Source: Anastatus disparis (lineage: Eukaryota; Arthropoda; Insecta; Hymenoptera; Eupelmidae). Taken from it: a DNA stretch of 64,000 bases. The notes beneath the pieces were generated by a model, which was not told the DNA's origin, searched no databases, and worked only from the letters and a program-made list of their open reading frames with translations. How positions within the stretch are numbered: the stretch's first letter is position 1; each line of letters opens with the position of its first letter. Positions 36,316-47,257 of the stretch are shown here, in pieces. The translations under genes and the position numbers were made by a program. The DNA lies in NCBI GenBank assembly GCA_017163975.1, contig JAFFSR010000237.1, positions 5,890,001 through 5,954,000 on the forward strand, read 5' to 3'.

Positions 36316-38815
36316 TCTGTAAGTATAATTTTTATAGAAATTAGCAATTTTTCAAAATTTTTATTGGTATGGAAATTATTTCATATAATAATTATATCGG
36401 GCTAATGATTTAAATTATGAAAAACAACTTAATCATTGCTTTGCTTTGATTAATTCTGTTCTCTTTCTAAATTAAAAGGAACGATTAACACAAAATTAAA
36501 TGAAATCGTATTTAATCTTATATTTCGGTTTAAGCATAAACTACCGTAGAATGTCTTATTTTTACGACTTTATAAATATTTAACATTCTCGTAAAGTAGT
36601 AAACAAAATAAAATCAACGTAAAAAAAGGTTGTACCATCTAATTGTATACTAAGATAAAGAATTAAACTTTTGAAGAATAAATACTAAATCATCCAAGTT
36701 TTATCTCTTTTCTTTATAATTTAATAAAAATTTAAATTTTACATATAACAATAGATCACAGAGTAAAAAAATAAAAAGAAAAAAATTTATTACTCTCTTA
36801 ACTATTAATAAAATCATCTACAACAAATATACACATTTTTATTTATTTGTATCGAGTTTCATCGTACGTCCGTTGAAACGTTGTACGGTATTATCTCACA
36901 ATTGACGTAGTAAGCCGATGTCTAGAGAGAGAGAGAGAAAAAAAGAGCTTCGGTCCATTCGCTAACGATTGGCATTTAGCCGCGAGATGTGAAAAACGAC
37001 CAAAGTGAAATAAATGTCAGTTGCGATTCTGCGAATGCTTTTAGTTTCTTTTTTTTTTCTCTCTGCTTTTTTTTTTAATCGTAAACTGAGAATTTATTGG
37101 ACTTTAAATATCAATTAAATTTTTATATCTAGAATAAAAATGAAAGCAAATTTTAAATACGTTCGTATATAATAATGTCATTAAAATATTATATTATTAA
37201 CTTATCGGAATCTAAGATTATTTTTCAAATGAATAAATCGACTATGACAAACCGAGCAAAGTAAAACTCAGTTAAAACAACGTCATTGTTGCTTTGTGTA
37301 ATGTCAATTACATTCTTCAAACAATGGCATAGTTGCTCAGTGTAATGTTATTTGATTATGTTCTGGTATTTCGTTATGTTTATTGTTATGGTGATAGGTT
37401 TAGTTACTCGCAAATATAAAATTTTATATTCTTCAAAGTATTTATATTCTTCAGTCTATTGATAATATAAAATTTTTAAAATTAAAATTAGATTTTCGTC
37501 TTCTTGTTGCAAACTTTTAAAGGTTGAATTTAATTACAAAAAACTCGCTTAAAAAAAAGAATTTGCGTGAAGTAAAAACTTTTTCATCCTTGGAAAAATT
37601 AGAAAATTAAAAAAAAAACTTATAATAACGTAGATTAAAGTTTTTTTTTCAAAATTATATAGCAAAACTCTTAAAAACCTGGTTTGAACTAGCTATTAAA
37701 CCCGTAAATCGTTTCAACATACACGAATCTACGTAGTCCAAAAAATGAAAAAAAAAAAAAAAGTAAGCCACGAAGTAAAATTCCAACCAGCGTATACACA
37801 GAGCTTCAGCCAGCAACTTATAACGGCGTCCATAAACTCTTACAATACACAACAAACGACCGTTAAAAAATTTCACTCGTGAAAAGGCTAAGTAATATGT
37901 CATCGTTCCTTTTTTTTCTTTATAAAAAACCAACAAAAATTGTAAAAAAAAAAAAAATAGACGAAAGCGAGAAATGGCTACATTGTTAGTCCATGCGTAC
38001 TGAAAATGGTGGAGGAAGAGGAGGATGAAGAAGAAGGGGAGGTGAAAGTTGAAAAGTTTTCGAGTGAGTGCTCAAAACTTTGGTAGAACGCGTACTACTA
38101 CTACGTCCAGTCGACTGAACAGAAACTAGTCATAAGTACCGAGCAAGAAAGACGTACGATGAACAGAGAGAAATAGAGGAAGAAGAAAAAAAAAGATTTC
38201 ATGAAAAATTTTAATCACGCTTGCTTTACGATCTACGCGTGTCTCGAACGCTCAAAATATTGCCGTGATACTAGAGAACCCTTTTTTCTGCCTACTTGTG
38301 CAAGTTTAAAGACACACAAGTTTTCTGTAGATAGGTGATGTTATTAAAAAGAAAAAAAAATGTTAAAAAAAGCTGATATAAAATATTTAATACATGAATT
38401 TTTAAGCTTCTCCGTTTAATCAATGATTTAATTAAAGAAAACAATGTTTGAATAAAGTTTGGAAAATATGATAAACGATTGGAAAGGTCATTATTACTGA
38501 ACACTTTTGCTTATCGATTGTATTCAAAAGCAGGTATATAAACTTGAATAGAATAACGTAATCAATAGCATCGCTAATTTACAGAGTAAATACTGCCAAA
38601 TTTATTACTTTCCTAAACAAATTGAGCTTAATTTTCATCAACGTTTGCTAATAGATTTATAGGCTCGAAAGCTAATTTATACATTAACTTTGCAAAAACT
38701 GTTAGTAACAACATTTTATTATGAATGAAATTTGTTGTTACTTGTAACACAAAGTATTCCTTGTAGAAATTCGCCTTGGGAACGATATTTTTTTTTAAAG
38801 GTAGTACAGTCACTC
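36316..38815. other. AT-rich DNA with one balanced island
   Basis: A GA run lies at about 36926-36941. The 93-codon minus-strand frame at 37655-37936 passes through A-runs and is not accepted. A balanced, G-rich patch at about 37970-38290 contains GGTGGAGGAAGAGGAGG and a small hairpin at 38053-38081 (AAAGTTTT..GAG with CTCAAAACTTT). No gene is recognised. Confidence 0.45.
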
Positions 38816-38819
38816 TAAA

Positions 38820-39145
38820 GTGCGATTCACACTTCCTCTACTATTTTATCTTCACCTTCTCTTTTTTTTACATTCTCACTTACCAGTCCTTTCCATTTCC
38901 CTTTCCTTTTCTTCAAACTTCAATATTACCATCCTTTTTCCTCGTTTTTTTACTACTTTTTTTTATATGTATGTCTCACTCTCAGACTTCCCTTATTCTA
39001 CTTTTACATCTTTCTGTGTCACTCGTCTTTTCTTTTCCTCTATTTCATATTCTGTTCTCATCGTCTCTTTCTCCTCTGTATTATGTCTTTTCCTCTCATT
39101 TTTTCTCTTCTTTTTTATTCTTTTTATTATCATACTTTCACGTGG
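38820..39145. repeat. Pyrimidine-rich tract of about 320 bases
   Basis: C and T dominate the plus strand throughout (CCTTTCCTTTTCTTC and TCTCTTTCTCCTCTG). Three plus- or minus-strand frames of 63-138 codons lie over it in different phases. The overlap of several frames and the F, S and L content show that the composition, not coding, keeps them open. Confidence 0.8.
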
Positions 39146-39344
39146 TAGGTTGAAAGACCAGTATGCTAGAGCATTGACCCACATATTTGCAGATGTTTTC
39201 GTAGTATTATATTTTCACAAGTATATTTACAAATAGGAGTAAGCTCAAACGTAAATAAAAACAAATTTGTCTTAATAAAAAGAAAAAAAAGATGCAATCA
39301 AACTTATGCACATACTCACATATACATATTCGTTACCACATGCA

Positions 39345-39410
39345 CGCACGCGCACATACACACACACACACATACACACACACGCGCGCGCGCGCACAGT
39401 CACACGCACA
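39345..39410. repeat. Alternating CA/CG tract
   Basis: Alternating purine-pyrimidine sequence: CA repeats run into CACACGCGCGCGCGCGCAC at about 39378-39396. CG/CA alternation is the classic Z-DNA-forming pattern. No gene signal. Confidence 0.8.
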
Positions 39411-39457
39411 GCCAAATAAATACACTCACATAAACGTATACCCACAATCACGCGCAG

Positions 39458-39566
<109 letters not shown>

Positions 39567-39929
39567 CTCGCAAACATGCAGTTAGATTAATGTATGTATG
39601 CACACTTTGATATACTCACGCACATCCGCGTATGCATACGTTTGTATACGAAAATATATAAGGTATAACATAAAATATTAAGAAAGGAGAATTAATTTAA
39701 AATTTCCTAACGCTATAACTTCTTTGTTACATACATATTCATGATTTAACAAATTTTTATATTCTATTTACTTTATGTTTACGTTATATCCCGTTTATAT
39801 TGTCTTTCTAAACACTTTATCTCCTTTATTTTTGTTTAGTTAGACCGTTCTTTTTTGAGTGACAAAAGAGAGTTTAGTATAAAGTAAAAGAGAAAGGGGT
39901 TTTATTGGAAGAAAAGGTCGTCGCACTAT

Positions 39930-40230
39930 ATACACGTTATACGTGATCCCAACGTAACTCATATCACCATGTGTCACTAAGCTTAATCTAATTCACGATC
40001 GTTGCCCGTCGTAACTCAGTCAAGAATAATTGTTCGATCAATATATTTCCAAGGCTTTGGATATACGTACGTATATATCGTTTCTCCGTATTGGTAAACT
40101 TTGAAAAGCTTTTGCGACCACATCACGATTCTTGACGTTTCGTCGAGTTTACGATCTTTGATTATCAACCGGCTTACTTATCACGTCAATTATTTATTGG
40201 CTTATAAAGGCCTTTTGAACTAGTCACTTT
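39930..40230. other. Possible conserved regulatory island
   Basis: This low-repeat, balanced stretch contains ATCTTTGAT at 40154-40162 (TCF-type), TATTTATTGG at 40191 and CTTATAAAGG at 40201 (homeodomain-type), plus TTCCAAGGCTTTGG near 40048. There is no open frame. The density of such words within 60 bases is suggestive of an enhancer, but no comparison was possible. Confidence 0.25.
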
Positions 40231-43200
40231 ATTTTTTTTCTCTTCTTTGTTTGATAACGCTTGTGAAACATAAATTTTGTATAATATCAAAGCTACATTT
40301 TTCAATATTAAGTAAATTTATATTAAAGATTTTTTTATGAATAAAATTACATATTTTATTAACTCATAAATTAGTCCATATTGTTTGTACATAAAAAAAA
40401 AGTTGCTGTTGCAAAATTTTTTTAATCCTGCGTGTTTTTTGTTAAAAATATCTTGTACAAAATATTAAATAGCTTGCAATTTATTATTTATTTTATTAAT
40501 ATAATAATAAATTTACTCAAAGATTATAAGGACATTAAGTAAAGTATGAGTTTGCTCCTCAGCTTTAAGATTTTCAAGGCTTATAAAACGATTTATTCAA
40601 GCACTCTCGACGTTTTACAAAGAAGAAAAAGCCTCAAATAAGTGAAAGGAGAAGAAAATGAATTATTAAACTTCTTGAAATGGAAGTTAAAACAAGTATT
40701 TGATCATTTTATTCCACTCCTTTCTTTCTTTCCTTCTTTTTTTTTTCATCTTTACTTGTAATATTCGAAATTCAAATTCTCTGCACCACTGACTTTTTGC
40801 AAGTCATATTTCGCATCAACATTTCAATCACGATTCGCCCATGTAAAATCAGAGAGATTACAAGGATTTTTCACAAGTTGAATAAATTAAAAAAAAAACA
40901 AACAAATAAAACAAAAAGAAACGATGATTAGCATAGTTCACACAGTGAAATAAACGTTGAATCAAACTTCTTTCTTTACATCTACACGTCAGTCTACATC
41001 TTCGAAACTTTCAACTGAACTAAACTATAAAGCAAAATCTGAGCATCGAGAAATAAAACTTCATTCCTCGTGATAGATAAAAAGCTAAACTTTAGTTAAA
41101 ATCCATCTGATAATATACCCAAACGCTGTGTTGCTACCATAAGTCAAGAAGGATGCTGGTAATTGCTTTAGAAATCTTATCGATAGGTCAGGAAATGTAA
41201 AAACTTTTCGTACTGTCTGTGAGGCGAAGAAAAAAGAGAGTAAAAAAAAGAAAGTACTGGGTCAGATGGAGTTCTACTTAGCTGGGGTTCTCGATCCAAC
41301 ACGAACGCACGTTACCATTAAACTTAGATCTTCGCAAATCTGTGCAATGGAGCGCTTTGATTTGTGCGAATTAAGATTGGAAAAGATATTAGCTGGAGGA
41401 TACAGTAAGTTTCCGAGGTTCATTTTCTTACTTTTTTTTTCTTGCTGCAAAGGTGAAAATACAATAAATAGTCTTCAATTTGGACTACGTTTATTTCTTT
41501 GAAATTAAGTAGTACTAATTACTGAAGGTTTTTACTTGATCTTGAACAACCGTGCTCCTGATGTAAAAACTTTAATTTATGGTATAAGAAAGACTTATTT
41601 GAATTTAATTTATGGATGTAAAATAAATAAATTAAAATCAATTTGTTCATTCCCAAAAAGTTTAATAGTTTGAAATCAATATTTACTTAAAACAGTATTT
41701 GCTTTTATTTTTAATAAAACTGTTACCCCCAAAATCCGGTAGAAAATTTTTCTTTGCAATCCCCTTAGAATAATTTAATATTACTATTTCCAATTCAATC
41801 CCCAGAGCGCTACTTTTAAAACAAGATATCCTCGACGATTTGTTTATATTGATGTTCAAAAAATATATCGATACCATTACGCGTTTAGTTTTATTCTTTT
41901 TTATTCGCACTGTATAGCCTTTATTCTAGCCTTGCTTTACAGCGCTTCAACTATACCATTACAATGAGATGAGAGAGAAATAACAAAGACATCAAGGTGA
42001 CCTGGGAATATCGACCAGTGGTCCACTGGGGAATAGCGAGAAAAGTATAAACTTACTTTTCTCTCTTCTCTTTTGTTGGCTTTTAGTAATTTCATCAAAC
42101 AACCGCTGTAATGGTTGCGTTTAAAACGTCTGTATTTTTAAAGAATACAATTACGAATTTAATTAATAGCGAAATGTAACAGATGTTTTTTTACAATTAT
42201 CAATCTTGTAATATCAGTTTTTTTTAACGTTAGAAAAGAAAGTAGATGTAATGACTTACTGCTAAAGCTCATAATTTTCTAAAATTGAAAATTAAATTGT
42301 TTTTAGAGTAAAATAAACATTTTAAAATAAAATTAATAGAAAAATTATATCATATATTATCAAATCCATCGCTGTAATTTATATTTATTTTAAAATTATA
42401 TTTTAAATTGGATCGTAAACTAGTTCTTTTATATTATTTATTAAATCTTTATCTTCTTCACGTAAGATTTCTTAAATTGACTTTTTACTTTTTGTTTCTT
42501 GCGAAAGTTACAATTGAACCGACGACGTAACCAAGCCCCGTAAAATTGAAAAAGAAAACTGAAAAAAAGGGGAATTGAAGAATTATAAGTAAACAAAAGA
42601 AAGAAATAAACAAGAATAGAATTTGCGCAAGTTGAATAAAAAAAGAAGAAGAAAAAAGAAGTCAATGTAAGACTTTAACATAATTAGAAAAAGCTTTCTC
42701 TAAGAGAAGACAACGAAACTGTAAAGAAAAAAAAAGTATATGAGTGAAAATGAGAATAAAAAGAAATGGAAGAAATAATCAAGCTTGCAATAGGAATAGG
42801 AACAAAGATAATAAAAGAAATAAAGGAAAAAAAAGAGGAAGAAACAATGTGGAGAAGAAACTAAAAGTATATGGTAGCCAATGTTTTTCAATTTCCTTTA
42901 CGTCGAATGACCGTGTAGCAATATCCCCTCCCTGTAGCAGCTAGCGATGATACCTTTGTCCTGTACGGAAAACCTCAAAATGTTCTACGCTGTGTAATAC
43001 GCGTCCACTAACACAACCCTTTTTCTCGTAATAGAAAAGGGAAGAGAATAACTACCGATTGAAACGGAACATTATTTCACTTTTTGTTTTTTTACAAGCT
43101 TGATTGATAGGGAAGAAAATCAGAACCAAAAATCAATTTGATACCCCTTTTACGATTGCAAAGAAATTCCGAGTAATACGATACGTTTGAAAAAAGATAG

Positions 43201-43690
43201 CTTTGTTTAAATTCTCTTGTTTACACGTATTCAAACCCTTTCACGTGTTGTAATATATTCTGAATTCGTTTTTAAGTATTTTGATTGTGGAATTCAGTAA
43301 ATTTAATTATTCCTTTTTCGGCAGAAGAAACGCTTTTAACTAAGTTTTAAACCATTTTTAAAGAATTCACGTTTTAGAATTTGAAAGAAATTTTTGTGTA
43401 AAAATTTGGAATGTTGGTTTAATAAAGTTAAATTTAATATTGAATTTAATATTAAATTTACAAAATATTGTATGGAAAATTCAAATTTAATTTTAAATAA
43501 ATTGGAAATTTTTTTATTTTACCATCTACATATATTGGCAGTTCAAGATATATGCAACAATATTATCAATATATAATAGCAATAATGAGAACTGTAGAAA
43601 AACCTGATTTGTTTATAACTATGACGCGTAATCCAAAATGAAATAAGGTCAAAGAAAATCAAAAAATTTTTACTGTTGAAATAACTCCAA
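40231..43690. other. AT-rich DNA with purine-rich stretches
   Basis: Purine-rich sequence runs from about 42550 to 42850, and the frames of 63 to 74 codons across it are not accepted. A perfect 15-base palindrome CCAGTGGTCCACTGG lies at 42015-42029. A possible short exon at 41266 is discussed under findings. No gene is established. Confidence 0.45.
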
Positions 43691-43696
43691 ATAATG

Positions 43697-43882
43697 AGTC
43701 GATCTGTGGTTCAGTCGGTAGAGCGTTGGATTCAGAATCTCGGAGCTCTGAGTTTGAATCCCGCTCTCAGCAGCCAATTGATGCAAGCATAACTGTACAT
43801 TGCATGTGCTTTGTTCACAAACACACGTACGAGCTAGTCGCTGATTAGCATAGCATAAATTTAGCGACGTTAAAAAAAAAAT
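43697..43882 (+). mobile_element. tRNA-derived SINE, copy 2
   Basis: The tRNA-like head has A-box region GTGGTTCAGTCGGTAGAGCG and B-box GAGTTTGAATCCC. The body has CATGTGCTTTGTTCACAAAC, GATTAGCATAGC and CATAAATTTAGCGACG, then the tail TTAAAAAAAAAA. It is the same family as the copies at 20190 and 46729 but on the opposite strand. The body is slightly shorter than in the other two. The B-box carries TTTGAA in place of TTCGAA, which probably lowers polymerase III promoter strength (inference). Boundaries are good to a few bases. Confidence 0.88.
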
Positions 43883-46255
43883 ATTTCTATAATATCATTG
43901 AGAGATGAAAGTATAAGAACAATTTTTTGTTAAAATTTTGGTACTTAATAATAATGTTAAACTTCAATGAAAATTTACAGTTATGCATGAAATCTATGTA
44001 ATTAAATACTCTTCTAGAATCTAACAATTGCAGCTCGTTTCGCGTGAAGATAAAAAGAAAAAGGTGAAGACTAGTTAGACGTTTGCATGTACGTTATCTT
44101 TTTCGCCGAAAAAGGATACAAAGTATTAAGGAGTCATCTCTTGAAAAGCATTTGTTATCCGATAATACGATGTGGAGCGCTGATTTCTCTCTTTCTCTAT
44201 ATACATAACCCCTTGGACGAGCACATTAAGTAAATTACGTATCCATTAGACAAGCTTTTCTGTAATGTTAATTTACGAGGTGATTTGTGCTTTGAGCAAA
44301 ATGTTTAACGTCGACTTGAGAGCGAGAGTATAGGGCTAATGAGTATATAAAATTACGTAACCGTCAGTTAAAGGGTTAAAGCTCGTTATCCTTCTCTTCC
44401 CCTCATTCCTCCCATAAGTATTGAAACGAGTAAAATTGTCCATGTGGTACTGATAAATATAATCATGCTGATTAGTTAAATTTGGCTCGTTGATGAAGTT
44501 CTCTATCTCTCTCTTTCTCTCTTTCTGTTACTGAACTTATTTACTGATTTTACAAAGTCTATTAAAAGCCCATTTAATTAGTACAAAATCAATGAGGCTT
44601 TATATTTCCCCTCGTAACTATCGATGCCGATGCAAATAAATAGTACGGTTTAATTAACTTTATCTATCAGCCCTTACATGAGCGCATCTTAAAATTAGAT
44701 ATTTCATTTGAATTTAATGAAAATGTAATTGTATACGTAATTATAGATATTAATATTCGCTTTTATTTTATCAAAATTTATTAAGTCATTCTGTAATGAA
44801 TAATATTCAAATATTAAATAGTATACAATAATTCTTATTTGTATAAAATAATATTTATGGTTATGAAATTTTTCTAAATTTTTATTACTTACGTAAAAAT
44901 GTGGCCTGTTTAGATAAACTATCATTCAGAAGTTGGATCAATGCCATTCATTCATTTCACTGTAGTCCAACTATATGCTGTAAAATAAAAGTATATTTTT
45001 ATTTTAATGATGATTAATAGAAGAAAAAGTAAATTGAAATATATTGAAAATATTTCAAGAATAAATGTTAAAAACGTTATACAATTCTAAACTTTAATCG
45101 AAACGCAATATTGCAAATTCAATAGATTCTTTCATTTCATCAATCAAGTTTATTAATTACGTAAACATGAGTTGATTGAACTATACATCCATGAAAAAAA
45201 AAGTTCTTGTTAATCAAGATATTACAAAAAAGAAGGAAAATATTCAGTGTCATTTGCAGCAATACATCTGTCGTCCAGATAAACATCGAATTGAAATCGT
45301 ATGCCCTCGTGCCACACTGGCAACGTAGTCGGATCATAATTTACCAGCTATTACTCTGTCTCTCCGCCTTTCTCTTCGTCCTCTACTTTCTCTTCACTCA
45401 TACCCGTCTCCTTTATTCTCCTCCTTCTCCTTCTACCAACCTTCGTTAAATCGATTTCCGCGGTATACACGCTCGGCACACTAATGCACTATCTGAATGA
45501 CAGAAGCGTAATAGAGTGAGTTTCGGTTATTGTTAATTTTGCGAATAGCAAGACTAGCTTGTCTATTATCGTGTATATATCTTCCCTTTTGCCAGTATGC
45601 TTGCCAACTCTCTACACACATACCCTTTAAACCCTTTCCCCCCAAGATTCTAATTCCAAAGGTCAGTGTACTATACCCGCGTATTACGTACATCCAAAAC
45701 GTCCGAAATTATTCCTCTCAGTATTATACATCCCAAATGTGTGTACAGTTTGTGATGCTACCAAATATCTATCCTTCATTTCTATGTCCAGTTGTGTCTG
45801 TATACATGTCCAATGGCACTTTAAACTGTTACGAAGATAGAGAGAGAGAGAATTTGGAGCAATGCGAATAATGCCCCCTACATCGATCATATCAGAAACG
45901 GAAACTGAACGATCTGACAAAGTGAGGTTTCAGAGACAGAGAGAAAAGGAATGAGAGACACACACGCTTTATTTGCTAATTTGAATGGTGGGAGAGAAAG
46001 GATGGGATGCTTTGTATGGAAAACGCTGATGGCACTTTCAATCGAACATCTCTCCTGTGCGATCGGCTATCTTCTCTCATATCATGATAGGAAATTGAAT
46101 TTGCCGGCTAATTTGCTGGCTTGTAAGATAATCCCAATGGGGTCGCCTGTAGCTGTTTTAAGTAGCTGTTCTTTGTGGCTTGATGAATTAAGAAATTAAT
46201 CAAATTAGAAATGTATCATTAATGTAACTGAATTTATCATTTTTTAAGCCATATT
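43883..46255. other. Non-coding DNA with a balanced island
   Basis: About 45240-46200 is less A/T-rich, with pyrimidine stretches (CTCCTTCTCCTTC near 45419) and a GA run near 45840. Several frames of 65-113 codons overlap on both strands, so most must be chance. One at 45951-46199 has an ordinary residue mix and is listed under findings. 43883-45240 is A/T-rich without features. Confidence 0.45.
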
Positions 46256-46535
46256 ACACTTCTAAAAAACTATCAAATTTAATGCATGTGCTTTAATTTT
46301 CATGGAAATTTCTACATGAAATTTAATGTATTTCAATGATTAAAATGATATTAAAGTATAATGTGTATAAAAATTGATGTTTAATAACATAAATTTAATG
46401 CTGATTTGCATGAAAATTGATACGTTTTATTGTAATTTTACCAAAAAATAAAAAAATTTTTAAAAATTGTAATTCTACTGTACGATCACATAATATTTTT
46501 ATAAAATATAATAAAATTTTTTTAAATTAAGTAAT

Positions 46536-46710
46536 AGTACATTACGTTCTGTGGACAGATAGGCTTTTTTTACGAAACGAGAAGATTAAAAGCCGAGCCG
46601 AAGGCGAGGTTTGTAACGAATTTCGTTAAAAAACCTTTTTGTCCAAGTAACGTACTGTATTTTACGTTCTGAGAGCCGAAAATGAGAAAAAAAATTGCAA
46701 TTTTGAGTTT
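46536..46710 (-). mobile_element. Foldback MITE, copy 2 (CATTACGTT family)
   Basis: This is the reverse complement of the 5600-5773 element over its full length. The plus-strand order is AGTACATTACGTTCTGTGG, the palindrome with CCGAGCCGAAGGCGAGG at its centre, CCAAGTAACGTACTG, then the lead CTGAGAGCCGAAAATGAG. The 62-codon minus-strand frame at 46570-46758 is a by-product. It sits inside the inverted-repeat element at 46261-47257 and only about 20 bases from the SINE. Confidence 0.8.
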
Positions 46711-46728
46711 AGAATAAAATAGTAAAAT

Positions 46729-46937
46729 ATTTTTTTTTTTTATTTGATTTAACGTCACTATATTTATGCTATCACTTCGATACTAATTAGTGACGAAGGT
46801 CTTCAATGTGTTTGTTGACAAAGCACATGTATTGCATACAGTGGTGCTTGTGACAATCGACCGCCGAGAGCGGGATTCGAACTCAGCGCCCCGAGATCAT
46901 GAATCCATCACTCTACCGAATGAGCCACTGAGGCCTC
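46729..46937 (-). mobile_element. tRNA-derived SINE, copy 3
   Basis: Read on the minus strand: head with GTGGCTCATTCGGTAGAG (A-box region) and GAGTTCGAATCCC (B-box), then GCACCACTGTATGCAATAC, ACATGTGCTTTGTCAACAAA, CACTAATTAGTATCG and TAGTGACGTTAAAT, ending in an A-rich tail (the T run from 46731 on the plus strand). It aligns with copy 1 along its whole length at about four identities in five. The position of the anticodon differs from the other copies, so no parent tRNA is assigned. Confidence 0.88.
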
Positions 46938-47257
46938 GTACATGAAATTTTCTTCTATACTACATGTAATTTTATTTGCTTCTAGTATATACATAAAATT
47001 TAATACTTGTAATGCAGAAGTAAATTTCATGTAATATTTGTATTAAATTTCATATGATTCTACAGTAACATTGTAGTGAAATGTATTAATTTTATGCAAA
47101 TCAACATTAAATTTATGTTAATAGACATTAATTTTCATACGCATTATATTTTAATATCACTTTAATAATTGCAATACATTAAATTTTATGTAGAAATATC
47201 CTTGAAAATTAATGTATTAATATTTTAATGGTCATATATTTATATATCTTTTTCAAG

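Larger units (their letters stand above)
46261..47257. mobile_element. Diverged element with long terminal inverted repeats, host of nested insertions
   Basis: The left arm, about 46261-46435, and the right arm, about 47070-47257, are reverse complements at roughly 80 percent. Paired words include AATTTCTACATGAAATTTAA with TTAAATTTTATGTAGAAAT, AACATAAATTTAATG with CATTAAATTTATGTT, and TGATTTGCAT with ATGCAAATCA. The ends read TCTAAAAAACTAT on the left and ATATCTTTTTCAAGA on the right. The interior holds a foldback MITE (46536-46710) and a SINE (46729-46937), both defined by copies elsewhere. The remaining interior is A/T-rich without a transposase. Divergence of the arms suggests it is old. 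Confidence 0.75.

Noticed and set aside
37698..37720. miR-100-like word AACCCGTAAATC
   Set aside because: Only the first 12 bases resemble the family. The rest differs and no partner arm for a precursor hairpin is visible nearby.
38776..39236. Overlapping plus-strand frames of 125 and 138 codons
   Set aside because: The pyrimidine tract has almost no stop codons by composition. The products are F, S and L low-complexity sequence with no domain.
46570..46758. 62-codon minus-strand frame
   Set aside because: It is inside the foldback MITE and the SINE tail. Palindromic non-coding sequence explains it.
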